Origin: Photobacterium kishitanii
GTDB taxonomy: Bacteria > Pseudomonadota > Gammaproteobacteria > Enterobacterales > Vibrionaceae
DNA length: 64,000 bases
Direction of reading: 5' to 3'
NCBI RefSeq assembly: GCF_003026355.1
Contig: NZ_PYON01000010.1
Span: 62,001 to 126,000 of the forward strand
Each line of letters opens with the position of its first letter. Position 1 is the stretch's first letter. This document shows, in pieces, positions 18,177 to 26,977 of the stretch. Below the pieces are notes generated by a model, which saw nothing but the letters and a program-made list of their open reading frames with translations, did not search any database and was not told where the DNA came from. Both the position numbers and the translations under genes were made by a program.

Positions 18177-19469
18177 ATGCGGGATATTATCAATAGACAC
18201 CTCAACCTAAAAATCCGCGCCAGTGCTTTATGCACTGGCGCTTTTCTATGCGTGGTATTTGCAGCCCCATGTGCAGCATCCAGTCAAAAACAGCTTGATG
18301 GCGTAAAACAGGAAATATCACGCCAAAAAAATCAGCTCGATAGTAAGCAGCAAACCTATGCGGCCTTACAAAAACAACTTAAACAACACGAACTGGATAT
18401 CGCTCAAACTGCTAATAAAATCCACCAAACTAATGACTTGTTAACAACAATAACACAGTCAATTACTCAGCTCGAACAACAACAACAGCAGCTACAACAA
18501 CAGCAACAACAGCAACTTGGCGTCCTAAAAACCCTGATAAACGCACAATATCGCCAAGGTAATAACAGTGATATCGCTAACCTTCTCAGTGGCGAAAACT
18601 CGGCCAAATTAGATCGAATGACAACCTATGCTGAGTATGTCAGTAAAGCGCGTGCCAGTGCTATTGATGCACTCGATGCGACCAAAACCGAATTACAGCT
18701 TAAAATCCATACTCTTGCTGAACAAAAAACAGAGCAACAACAGGCGCTCACTGAGCTTAATCAGCAGAAACAGCAGCTTGATGACCAACAACAATCGCGC
18801 CAATTGACGCTCAATAAAATAAAATCGCAAATCCAAACCAGCACTGAAGCATTAGCCGACTTACGTGCAGATGAACAAAACATGTTAGCTGCAATAGCAA
18901 AAGCGAAAGCAGAAGCTGAAGCACGCGCAAAAGCAGAAGCCGCTGCACGAGCGAGAGCAGAAGCAGAAGCGCAAGCTCGAATAGCCGCAGCTAAAGAAGC
19001 AAAAGCTAAAGCCATTGCAGAAGCGCAAGCCAGACAGCTCAATGCACGCTACGCTAAAATGCAAGTACCGATGGATGGACTCGCGAGTCACAAAGGCAAG
19101 CTAATATGGCCACTGCGAGGACCAATTATTCATAATTATGGTGCGCCATTACAACGTGAGTTGCATTGGAAAGGAATGGTGATCAGTCAACCTATTGGGA
19201 GCCAAGTAAAAGCCATTTACTCAGGTAAAGTGGTCTTTGCTGATTGGCTGCGAGGTTATGGCCTGATGATCGCGATTGATCATGGCAAAGGTGATATGAG
19301 CTTCTATGGTTACAACCAGACGCTACTTAAGAAAATTGGCGACACCGTGCAAGCAGGTGAACCAATAGCCTTAGTTGGTGACAGTGGTGGCCAAGAGCAA
19401 CCTGGATTGTACTTCCAGATCCGCCGTAAAGGCACTCCAGTTGATCCGCGTCCATGGCTACAACGTTAA
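18177..19469 (+). CDS. envC: EnvC, amidase activator with LytM-like domain
   Basis: Periplasmic factor that activates septal cell-wall amidases AmiA/B during division. A signal peptide (about residues 1-35, ending PCAASS) is followed by long Gln/Ala-rich coiled coils (about 36-285) and a C-terminal LytM domain (about 300-430). That domain lacks the zinc-binding His-Asp set (HWKGMVI instead of HxGxD; LYFQIR instead of LHFEIR), which is normal for EnvC and shows it is an activator, not a peptidase. No clear ribosome site precedes the ATG, so it may depend on coupling with gpmI. A terminator-like hairpin lies within codons 14-24. Confidence 0.9.
   Translation: MRDIINRHLNLKIRASALCTGAFLCVVFAAPCAASSQKQLDGVKQEISRQKNQLDSKQQTYAALQKQLKQHELDIAQTANKIHQTNDLLTTITQSITQLEQQQQQLQQQQQQQLGVLKTLINAQYRQGNNSDIANLLSGENSAKLDRMTTYAEYVSKARASAIDALDATKTELQLKIHTLAEQKTEQQQALTELNQQKQQLDDQQQSRQLTLNKIKSQIQTSTEALADLRADEQNMLAAIAKAKAEAEARAKAEAAARARAEAEAQARIAAAKEAKAKAIAEAQARQLNARYAKMQVPMDGLASHKGKLIWPLRGPIIHNYGAPLQRELHWKGMVISQPIGSQVKAIYSGKVVFADWLRGYGLMIAIDHGKGDMSFYGYNQTLLKKIGDTVQAGEPIALVGDSGGQEQPGLYFQIRRKGTPVDPRPWLQR
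18218..18247 (+). terminator. Terminator-like hairpin inside envC signal-peptide codons
   Basis: GCGCCAGTGC, loop TTTAT, GCACTGGCGC, then TTTTCT: a perfect 10-bp GC-rich stem with a T tail, 50 bases after the gpmI stop and within the start of the envC frame. It looks like the gpmI terminator, overlapped by envC. Confidence 0.65.
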
Positions 19470-19486
19470 TATAGCCACTACAACGA

Positions 19487-19514
19487 AAAAGGTTGGTCAT
19501 AAGACCAACCTTTT
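19487..19514. terminator. Bidirectional terminator between envC and the TetR gene
   Basis: Stem AAAAGGTTGGTC / GACCAACCTTTT with an ATAA loop, between convergent genes. Confidence 0.9.
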
Positions 19515-19518
19515 GCAG

Positions 19519-20202
19519 TTATAACTCACCTGTCATCATTTTTTGTTCTTGCTCTAAATACTTTTGTTCTTGTTCTAAATAATGGTGCTGCAATATCGCT
19601 ACCCGCTGTTGACCTAGCTCGGTTGCTAATGGGCGCACTATATTCAACATTTGTTGCACACCGTGGTAAATCACTGTTTGAGTTATTTTAGCGCCCGCTA
19701 CTTGAGTTGTTTGATAACTGATCCATGATGAAGCCACCAATTTCAACGTATCAGCCAATACTTTAAGATCAACATCCGCTAATGCAATCAGACCTGCATC
19801 ACGAAAATTAATCATAATTTGACTAATATTAACCTGAAGTTGCGTTTGCACCGCCAGATATTTAGCTTGTAAAGCAGCATCTCGGCGTAAGATATCAGGC
19901 AAATTGGCATAGAAAAAACGGTAACGCCACATCAATAGAAACACCGCATCGAGATAACGCAGCAAACTATCTTCTATTGCTTCAATTTCAGCGACATCAA
20001 CGGGCTCAAAACTGATGGTTAAATCAATAGCGTATTGATCAAAAATACAATGAATAATTTGTTCTTTATTGCGAAAATGATAATACAAATTACCAGGGCT
20101 GATCCCTAAATCGGCAGCAATATGGTTAGTGGTTACATTGGGTTCACCATGGTCATTAAACAACGCCAATGCTGCATGAATAATTCGATCGCGGGTTTTC
20201 AT
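19519..20202 (-). CDS. TetR-family transcriptional regulator
   Basis: Residues 1-50 form a TetR helix-turn-helix (TTNHIAADLGISPGNLYYHF), and the rest is an all-helical ligand and dimer domain. I do not know the ligand or target. The C-terminus contains a tandem repeat of YLEQEQK, produced by a 21-bp duplication at 19542-19583. It is divergent from the lipid A acyltransferase gene over 300 bases, so it may regulate itself or that gene. Length 227 fits the family. Confidence 0.85.
   Translation of the reverse strand: MKTRDRIIHAALALFNDHGEPNVTTNHIAADLGISPGNLYYHFRNKEQIIHCIFDQYAIDLTISFEPVDVAEIEAIEDSLLRYLDAVFLLMWRYRFFYANLPDILRRDAALQAKYLAVQTQLQVNISQIMINFRDAGLIALADVDLKVLADTLKLVASSWISYQTTQVAGAKITQTVIYHGVQQMLNIVRPLATELGQQRVAILQHHYLEQEQKYLEQEQKMMTGEL
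19542..19583. repeat. 21-bp tandem duplication at the 3' end of the TetR gene
   Basis: Two adjacent 21-base copies (TTTGTTCTTGCTCTAAATAC and its neighbour) differ at two positions. The duplication is in frame and adds seven residues. Confidence 0.85.
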
Positions 20203-20507
20203 TTTATTATCATCCTTCGCCCTTGCACTATATATAATGTTATCATAATTTAGTATTTATCATCTTAGTAGGAACAATAAAATCCATGCCTTATCTAACC
20301 CAATGAATGGCATTAATCGTTATCAAATAAATGACTACTGAGATTAATATGTAAAGCAAATGATTAAGTTAATTGTCATTTAGCTACTATTTAATACTGG
20401 TCGAATATCACTAAACGGCCATAATAACGACTAAGTCATACGTACCCAAATACACTGTGGCATGGTATTCGCCAACACTATAACTTCGTGAGATAGACGT
20501 AATTTAT
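20203..20507. other. Divergent intergenic region, TetR gene and lpxM
   Basis: About 300 AT-rich bases that must hold both promoters. No clear palindromic TetR-type operator or other known site was readable. Confidence 0.4.
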
Positions 20508-21461
20508 ATGACTAAAAACCATTACGACAAGCAAGCCTATAACCCTCAGTTTGAGTGGTCTTTTGTGCATCCTCGCTATTGGGGAACATGGCTCGCAGTG
20601 ATGATTGCTTCACTATTGAGTTTACTGCCCCATAACGTACGCCGTTCACTGGCGACCGTTTTTGCCAAACAAGCCATTAAACTAAAAAGTGGTGCTAATC
20701 ATCGTGCTCGAGTTAACCTTAAAATGTGCTTCCCTGAAAAATCAGAAGCAGAGCGAGAACAAATTTTATTGCAAAATTTGATCACCGCAGGCAGCTTTCT
20801 ATCTGGTTTCGCAGCACTATCGGTACGCAATAAAACTTGGCTTGAGCAACATACCATTATTCGCGGCATGGAAAATCTCACCAGCCTAACAGAGCAACAA
20901 CAAAGTGTTATTCTATTAGTTCCGCATACGTGGGCGATTGATATTCCTGCGGTACTGCTTGCCTCACGTGGGTTACCTGTATCAGCGATGGCAAAAAAGC
21001 AAAAAAACCCAGTATCAGATTGGTTGATGCATCGCCAACGGGTGCAATACGGCGGCCGTGTCTATGAACGTAGTGGCGGCATCAAACCTTTTATTAAATC
21101 GGTGCGTGAAGGCTACTTAGGCTATTACCTACCCGATGAAGATTTAGGGCCAGAGCACAGTGTGTTTGTGGATTTTTTTGGTACCACTAAAGCCACAATG
21201 GCTGGCTTAGGTCGACTATCAAAATTAAGCCGTGCCAAAATTGTACCGCTGTTTGCGATGTATAATAGCGAAACAGGAATGTATGAATTGGATTTTTATC
21301 CAGCGCTACCCTTCCCAGCAGAAACAGAAGAGCAAGATGCACGAATGATGAACCAATGTATTGAGCAATATGTTAATCAGCGTCCAGAACAATATATGTG
21401 GATTCTACGCTTATTAAAAACCCGTCAGAACAGTGATGAGAATCCCTATGCTAAAAGATAA
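20508..21461 (+). CDS. lpxM: Late lipid A acyltransferase (LpxM/LpxN type)
   Basis: Inner-membrane acyltransferase adding a secondary fatty acid to lipid A on the cytoplasmic face. The HX4D catalytic motif is HTWAID (about residues 139-144), close to the LpxM form, and one hydrophobic segment sits near 30-48. Length 317 is normal. The Vibrio cholerae counterpart next to its LPS locus transfers a 3-hydroxylaurate and is called LpxN; which acyl chain is used here cannot be read. Its end overlaps the start of the O-antigen ligase gene. Confidence 0.88.
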   Translation: MTKNHYDKQAYNPQFEWSFVHPRYWGTWLAVMIASLLSLLPHNVRRSLATVFAKQAIKLKSGANHRARVNLKMCFPEKSEAEREQILLQNLITAGSFLSGFAALSVRNKTWLEQHTIIRGMENLTSLTEQQQSVILLVPHTWAIDIPAVLLASRGLPVSAMAKKQKNPVSDWLMHRQRVQYGGRVYERSGGIKPFIKSVREGYLGYYLPDEDLGPEHSVFVDFFGTTKATMAGLGRLSKLSRAKIVPLFAMYNSETGMYELDFYPALPFPAETEEQDARMMNQCIEQYVNQRPEQYMWILRLLKTRQNSDENPYAKR

Positions 21462-22635
21462 ATTAGCACTATTTTTAATTATTTTTCCTTTTACATGGAT
21501 GGTAAGCGGTCAGTTTGTTTTTGAAAACGGTGATAAAATACTTGTCATTGTCACGCTTATCGCTCTTGTAACGATACTGTTAAAATATGGTTTTGCTCCA
21601 TTTAAAAATAATCTTAAAAATAATTATTATATATACCTACTAATTGCTTTTTCATTTATATCTATTATTTATAATTATTTCTATAATTCAGACATTATTA
21701 ATATTCGCTCTGCATTATGTGTCATCCTTTATTTCCTCTTTATTCCACTAAATGTAATTTCTACTCGAGTAATAGCATACAGTACTTTTATTGGTAGTAT
21801 CGGCGCTGCCAGTTTTGCATTTTGGCAAAAAAACATTCTACATTTAGACCGAGCAGCATGGCAATTAAACGCCATCCCATATGCCACATGCTGTTTAATA
21901 CTAATGATCTCAGCTATAATGTTTAGCATTATATATAAAGACAAAAAAGAAACACTGATAATCTCTATATTATCTGGCGTTATATCTTTTTATGCTATTA
22001 TTTTAACTGATAGTCGTGGTGTTTTAATTGCGGCATTCGCTATTTTTTTATGTCTACTTTTATATGTTTTAACCACAAAGATATCTTTGAAAATAAAAAT
22101 AACGACGATTACTATTTTAGTCGTTATAACAACACTTGGTATATATACCACCAAAGACCGCCTTATCCATGAAACACGACAAGGATTATCCCAATACGAA
22201 CAAGGTAATTATCTCTCAAATACAGCCTCCAGGTTAGCAATGTGGAAAGCCGCTCTATTACTTATCCCTCAAAAACCAATAACCGGATTTGGTGATGAGT
22301 TTGAGCCCGCGATAGAAAAACTGTACCAAGAAAAGAAAATTAGCTCACAACTTTATAACTTAAAACTTCCACACTTTCATAATCAATTTATCGATATAAC
22401 TGTAAAGCATGGAGTAATAGGTCTAGTGTTATTACTATTATTTTTATTATTCCCTTATTATATTTTACAAAAAACACAATGCTCAAAAGAGACTAAATTT
22501 GCTATATTGCTATTAACAATTGGTATAGTTGTAAGTGGTTTAACCGATGTACCGCTTGAATTTAAACAAGTATTTACTTTATTTACCGTCTTTACCTATA
22601 TATTCTTAAAAAATAAATCGCCAACATCAGTGTAA
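21448..22635 (+). CDS. waaL: WaaL-type O-antigen ligase
   Basis: Polytopic inner-membrane protein that should transfer undecaprenyl-linked O-antigen to the lipid A core on the periplasmic side. About 11-12 hydrophobic segments, a large loop with RLAMWKAALLLIPQKPITGFG, and the HFHNQFIDITVKHG stretch (His of the family motif) identify the Wzy_C/WaaL family. The ATG at 21448 has GAGAA five bases upstream; GTG 21433 and ATG 21436 are alternatives. All overlap the end of lpxM, so translation is coupled. The sequence is clearly more AT-rich than lpxM, suggesting an exchanged gene. Confidence 0.85.
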   Translation: MLKDKLALFLIIFPFTWMVSGQFVFENGDKILVIVTLIALVTILLKYGFAPFKNNLKNNYYIYLLIAFSFISIIYNYFYNSDIINIRSALCVILYFLFIPLNVISTRVIAYSTFIGSIGAASFAFWQKNILHLDRAAWQLNAIPYATCCLILMISAIMFSIIYKDKKETLIISILSGVISFYAIILTDSRGVLIAAFAIFLCLLLYVLTTKISLKIKITTITILVVITTLGIYTTKDRLIHETRQGLSQYEQGNYLSNTASRLAMWKAALLLIPQKPITGFGDEFEPAIEKLYQEKKISSQLYNLKLPHFHNQFIDITVKHGVIGLVLLLLFLLFPYYILQKTQCSKETKFAILLLTIGIVVSGLTDVPLEFKQVFTLFTVFTYIFLKNKSPTSV

Positions 22636-22640
22636 CAAGT

Positions 22641-22666
22641 AAAGGTCCCGTCTATATGGGACCTTT
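22641..22666. terminator. Terminator between waaL and the convergent glycosyltransferase gene
   Basis: Stem AAAGGTCCC / GGGACCTTT with an 8-base loop; TTTATCTTAA follows on the plus strand. Confidence 0.75.
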
Positions 22667-22669
22667 ATC

Positions 22670-23758
22670 TTAATTATTAATCTCATCAATTATATTGATA
22701 TACTGCTTTGCAATATTCGTTGCATCAAATTTAATATATGTATTATCAAAATCAAATACTATATTATCAGATAATAAGCGGTCAATTTTATCAGCTACAG
22801 CTATAGGCTTAGTCTTTTTAACTAAAAAATCACTTAACTCTCCAGACATAATTTCTGCAGGGCCTGAATAACAATCAACGCTAACAATTGGTGTATGACA
22901 AATTAACGCTTCAACTAAAACATTACCAAAACCTTCATGATTAGATGTTAGAACTAAAGCTTTCGCATTACGCATTATTGCATAAGGATTTAAGCAAAAT
23001 GGAAAAAACAACACTTTATGGTTAATCCCAAGATCTATAGCTTGTTGTTTTAAATCAGCTTCTAAACTACCCTCACCAATTATTACTAAAGGTATATTAG
23101 TCGTCATGTTACTAATACTTTCCAATAACAACGGGATATTTTTTTGTTCTTCTAATCGACCAACAAATAAAATATATTCTTGAGGTAATTGATATATCGG
23201 TTCCTCAAATGATAATTGTTTTATTTTTTCAATATCAAATGGGTTATAAATAGTAGTAACGGATAAAGCACAACCATCAGTCTTTGCTTTTACAAAATCT
23301 CGAATACCATTCGATACACAAACAACATGTTTGTTTTTAATTTTTGTGGATAGTTTTCTTTTAAATTTTATTTTATTAAACCAATTTTTATTATTATAGG
23401 TATACTCGTCTGAATTATGAATACAATGAATCAACTTAGGATTATCTATATATGAGATAATATCATTAGTTTCACCATGAACAGAGAAAATAGCATCAAA
23501 CGGATCACTGTTATGCTCTAATTTATTAAGACAAGATAAAAATTGCTCAACATACTGCTTTGATTTTTTAAAACTGACTCTTTTTTCAATATCAAGGCTA
23601 TGATGTAAAATTCCTGAAGCCAACTCTAACTCTTGAGCACGATTTAATGTTATTAGCTCACACTGATGCCCCATCTTAACTAACGTTTCTGCTAATCGAA
23701 GAGTAACAACTTGCACGCCTTCGATTTTCAAATCTCGCAAAAAAAAACCGATTCTCAT
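22670..23758 (-). CDS. Glycosyltransferase family 4 (LPS core/O-antigen)
   Basis: GT-B fold retaining glycosyltransferase. The C-terminal domain has FVGRLEEQKNIPLLLESI and the nucleotide-sugar motif SNHEGFGNVLVEAL (E-x7-E type). Length 362 from the chosen start, MRIGFFLRDL. The ATG at 23758 forms a 4-base ATGA overlap with the stop of the upstream gene, which settles the start; the frame extends 16 codons further but with no ribosome site. The sugar donor and acceptor cannot be told. Second gene of a three-gene minus-strand run and AT-rich. Confidence 0.85.
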   Translation of the reverse strand: MRIGFFLRDLKIEGVQVVTLRLAETLVKMGHQCELITLNRAQELELASGILHHSLDIEKRVSFKKSKQYVEQFLSCLNKLEHNSDPFDAIFSVHGETNDIISYIDNPKLIHCIHNSDEYTYNNKNWFNKIKFKRKLSTKIKNKHVVCVSNGIRDFVKAKTDGCALSVTTIYNPFDIEKIKQLSFEEPIYQLPQEYILFVGRLEEQKNIPLLLESISNMTTNIPLVIIGEGSLEADLKQQAIDLGINHKVLFFPFCLNPYAIMRNAKALVLTSNHEGFGNVLVEALICHTPIVSVDCYSGPAEIMSGELSDFLVKKTKPIAVADKIDRLLSDNIVFDFDNTYIKFDATNIAKQYINIIDEINN

Positions 23759-24885
23759 ACTAATGCCTTTAAAATAGTTGCACGCACTGATACTAATTGC
23801 TGCCAATCAAATTCATGTATATGAACACTATCATTATCACAGAAAGGTTTACGATTAAGTAACCGCTGTGAATGCTTTCCGAGAGGCTTCCATTCTTCGT
23901 AATTTTGCATATTGTGGCGGTAAATACCAATAACGGGCTTATTGAGTGCCGATGCCATATGTACTACCGCAGTATCAGGAGTAAAGGTAAAATCAGCAAC
24001 ATCTATGATCGCCAATGACATCTCAAAACAGGCAGGAGACTGAGGTAAAATAATCATCTCATCCTTTACTGCCGCCACTAAAGCCTCAATAAACTTATCC
24101 TCTCCTGGCGTGGGTATAATGACTAACAAATCATCAGGAAACTGTTGGCGCCATTTACAGATTAACGTCTTCGCGCGCTCAAACGAAAAACGACGATATT
24201 TACTCGAACCAAACAAATTAACACCAACCACATGTTTAAATTTTTGTTGTGATTGACTTATCAATTGCTGTAAAGCGACTCGTTGCTGACTAAATTCTGG
24301 AATAGGTAACAGACATTGGTCATCAATCGGTTGAGATATAAGTTGTTGTGCAGCGGCAATATATCTATTTTTAAAATGGACATGTTGCGATGCAACTTCG
24401 ACATCAAATAAATTATATTGCTGCTTATTAAAACCTAGATAATGGCGAGCTTTAAATTGAGACGATAAATACAAATCTTTATGGTTATAATGTGTACCAA
24501 GATCGATAAACAAATCAAACTTACCAATATTATCAGTAATTATTTGCTTTCTATTAGCCTTACTATACAGAATATAGTTATCAGCAGGAGCGGCTTTATC
24601 CAACCATAATTTGGTCGTTGCACCCGTTAAGACTGTAATCTGAATATCAGGTCGATATTGGCGCAGCAGTTTGATAAAACCACCACACATGATGGCATCA
24701 CCTAACTTGTTATCCCAGCGTAAGAGCAGAACTGATTTGATCTTCGATGGCTCAAAATCTATCTGCTGTACACGTTTATCGTATATTTTTCGATAGATAT
24801 TAAGTTTTAATGCTTTCACCTTATTACGGATTAAGCGCCATCTCGCCTTCATTTTTCTTACACAATCCATATAAAGTTCAACCAT
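23755..24885 (-). CDS. Glycosyltransferase family 9 (heptosyltransferase-like)
   Basis: GT-B protein of the heptosyltransferase family: VLLLRWDNKLGDAIMCGGFI near residue 50 and, in the C-terminal domain, FTPDTAVVHMASALNKPVIGIY (about 300-321), the donor-binding region. Basic N-terminal segment of about 45 residues precedes the domain. Start uncertain: ATGs at 24885, 24870 and 24852 all lack a good ribosome site. Probably adds heptose or a related sugar to the outer core. Its stop overlaps the next GT4 gene by 4 bases. Confidence 0.82.
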   Translation of the reverse strand: MVELYMDCVRKMKARWRLIRNKVKALKLNIYRKIYDKRVQQIDFEPSKIKSVLLLRWDNKLGDAIMCGGFIKLLRQYRPDIQITVLTGATTKLWLDKAAPADNYILYSKANRKQIITDNIGKFDLFIDLGTHYNHKDLYLSSQFKARHYLGFNKQQYNLFDVEVASQHVHFKNRYIAAAQQLISQPIDDQCLLPIPEFSQQRVALQQLISQSQQKFKHVVGVNLFGSSKYRRFSFERAKTLICKWRQQFPDDLLVIIPTPGEDKFIEALVAAVKDEMIILPQSPACFEMSLAIIDVADFTFTPDTAVVHMASALNKPVIGIYRHNMQNYEEWKPLGKHSQRLLNRKPFCDNDSVHIHEFDWQQLVSVRATILKALV

Positions 24886-24941
24886 CGTAAATATATAATA
24901 TGAATAATTACACTTAAAAACATCAGCTTAAAATATAATAC

Positions 24942-25658
24942 CTAACGGGAAATTACATTAACAAATGCACATCGTGTAGCAGAATATACTCTTATAACTG
25001 CTTTTTTTATTTTTATTACTGGATTTTTTATTTTTTGCTTGCGACAACCTATTGTTGAGTTTTCATCACCTCCTAAATAAACCACACTTGGTTGTACACC
25101 GTAAATCGCTTGTTTATGCAAATACGTATAACGCATAAAAACATCCACTGGTAGCATAATCTTATCACTGGCATTAATAAAAGCTTTAGCACACTTTGGT
25201 GTAATAATATAACCAGTAGCACATTGTGGTACTTTTAAGAATTTTACTAAAGTTACCTCACATTTATTTTCTACTGTGTAAAATAATTTCGTTCGCCATG
25301 GTTCCAATCGAATAAAGTGACGTTTAACGGTCCAGTCTTTTATTATTGAAATAACATATTGAAAATTAGCATCTAAAATAAAATCATCTTCAAGTACTAT
25401 AATCGGTTGATTGTACTCAATTGCTTTCTCCCATGCCAGCATATGACTTGCGTAGCAACCTAACTCGCCAGCAAGAGCTTTACGACCTCGATGCAAGATA
25501 AATTTTTCTTCATCATAACGTTGTAATAAAGAGTGCTCACCTAAACGACCATCTACAGCATCTATAATTTCATAATCCAACCCTTGCTCATTCAATAATT
25601 GAACTGCACGTTGCCTTCTGTATTTTTTTGTCTTAAGACTAATTAAAAAAACTTTCAT
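24942..25658 (-). CDS. Glycosyltransferase family 25
   Basis: GT25 (LOS-type) glycosyltransferase, often a beta-galactosyl- or glucosyltransferase of LPS core. MKVFLISLKTKKYRRQRA at the start, GCYASHMLAWEKAIE (about 67-81) and the metal-site VLEDDFILD (about 88-96) are family features. The 238-residue length is typical. AGGATATC precedes the ATG. First gene of the minus-strand group that includes the GT9 and GT4 genes downstream. Sugar specificity unknown. Confidence 0.85.
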   Translation of the reverse strand: MKVFLISLKTKKYRRQRAVQLLNEQGLDYEIIDAVDGRLGEHSLLQRYDEEKFILHRGRKALAGELGCYASHMLAWEKAIEYNQPIIVLEDDFILDANFQYVISIIKDWTVKRHFIRLEPWRTKLFYTVENKCEVTLVKFLKVPQCATGYIITPKCAKAFINASDKIMLPVDVFMRYTYLHKQAIYGVQPSVVYLGGDENSTIGCRKQKIKNPVIKIKKAVIRVYSATRCAFVNVISR

Positions 25659-25827
25659 GATATCCTTAAAAAAAATTTATTTATAAATACGATTATTTGG
25701 ATGAGACTCTTTTTCTTTACGCTATAAAAATTCAGACCAATATTTCATAATGTTTTCGTGTATTGTAACCTATAAAAATGTCTACAAGTGCTTATCAACT
25801 TCTTCTTGCTAAATATTGAGATCTACA

Positions 25828-26919
25828 ATGAAAATAATGGTATTCAGTTCATACATGGATGCATGGAACAGCGTTAGACCTGAAGCTGAAATGATCATTG
25901 CAATGGCAAAACAAGGCCATCAAGTGACTGTTGTGACCCAAGGTAATGCCGACTATGTGGCTCGTTTTCGCGAACAAGGCATAAAAGTCATTGATGGGTA
26001 CCCAACCAAAAAAATATGCTGCAATACTATTAAACTTCTTCGCCATGAACTCAAACAAAGCCCATACGATATCGTTTATGCGACCAACTCACGAACCATT
26101 CCAAATGCTGCCTTTGCTTGTATCGGTTTCCCTGCAACAAAACTCGTCACTTACCGAGGTACCGTTGGTGGTTTATATCGCCATGATCCCAGCGCATATT
26201 TAACCCACCTTCATCCTCGAGTGAATGGTGTTTCATGTGTAGCAGATAAAGTACGTGAGGATGTTGCTAAGCAGGTGTGGACAAATAAAGACAATGTGGT
26301 TGCGATTCACAAAGGCCACGATCTATCTTGGTACCAAACTCAAGCGGCCGATTTGAGTACTCTCAATATTACAGCTAATGACTTCGTTATTATTTGTGTT
26401 GCTAACGCGCGCCCAAGTAAAGGGGTACATGTATTATTAGAAGCGATGCAACATCTAGTAAATGAGCCGAATATTCATTTATTACTGGCAGGACGTGGAA
26501 TTGATACTGTCGCTAATCAACAACTTGCCCAACAAGCGCCTTATCCAAATAATATTCACTTTCTAGGCTACCGGACTGATGTCCCGGAATTAATGGCTGC
26601 AGCTGACGTACAGATTCAACCCTCAGTAAGCGGTGAAGGTCTACCCAAAACGGTTATTGAAGCGATGGCAATGGCCGTGCCTTCGATTGTTACAACTACT
26701 GGTGGTAATGCTGAAATCGTAGAAGATGGCATTTCTGGATTTGTGGTTGAAACCAATAATGCCCGCGCAATTGCCGATAAAATAAACTATCTTTACCATC
26801 ATAGAGTTGAAGCTAAAAGCATGGGGCTAAAAGCTCAACAGTATATTGCAACGACGCTTTCTGTTGAAAATACTGCACAGCAACATCTGGCGTTTTTTGA
26901 ACGCTTATTAAAGCAATAA
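25828..26919 (+). CDS. Glycosyltransferase family 4
   Basis: GT-B fold glycosyltransferase. N-terminal domain begins MKIMVFSSYMDAWNS; C-terminal domain has ARPSKGVHVLLEAMQH and VSGEGLPKTVIEAMAMAVP (about residues 268-286), the nucleotide-sugar binding loop. The frame begins at a TTG 12 bases earlier, but the ATG at 25828 is the natural start. It sits alone on the plus strand between minus-strand neighbours, converging with the wavE-like gene. Base composition is less AT-rich than the waaL block. Likely an LPS core or O-antigen enzyme; specificity unknown. Confidence 0.85.
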   Translation: MKIMVFSSYMDAWNSVRPEAEMIIAMAKQGHQVTVVTQGNADYVARFREQGIKVIDGYPTKKICCNTIKLLRHELKQSPYDIVYATNSRTIPNAAFACIGFPATKLVTYRGTVGGLYRHDPSAYLTHLHPRVNGVSCVADKVREDVAKQVWTNKDNVVAIHKGHDLSWYQTQAADLSTLNITANDFVIICVANARPSKGVHVLLEAMQHLVNEPNIHLLLAGRGIDTVANQQLAQQAPYPNNIHFLGYRTDVPELMAAADVQIQPSVSGEGLPKTVIEAMAMAVPSIVTTTGGNAEIVEDGISGFVVETNNARAIADKINYLYHHRVEAKSMGLKAQQYIATTLSVENTAQQHLAFFERLLKQ

Positions 26920-26934
26920 TCTCATACTTATTAA

Positions 26935-26977
26935 TAAATAATAATCCTGTCGTTTGTAACTGGCAGGATTATTTATT
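26935..26977. terminator. Hairpin between convergent GT4 and WavE genes
   Basis: Arms AATAATCCTG and CAGGATTATT pair around a loop, flanked by AATAAAT / ATTTATT. The right arm overlaps the stop codon of the wavE-like gene. Confidence 0.6.

Noticed and set aside
19461-20202. Long minus- and plus-strand open frames opposite envC
   Set aside because: The Ala/Gln-rich coiled-coil codons of envC make spurious low-complexity frames on the other strand; no start signals or family features.
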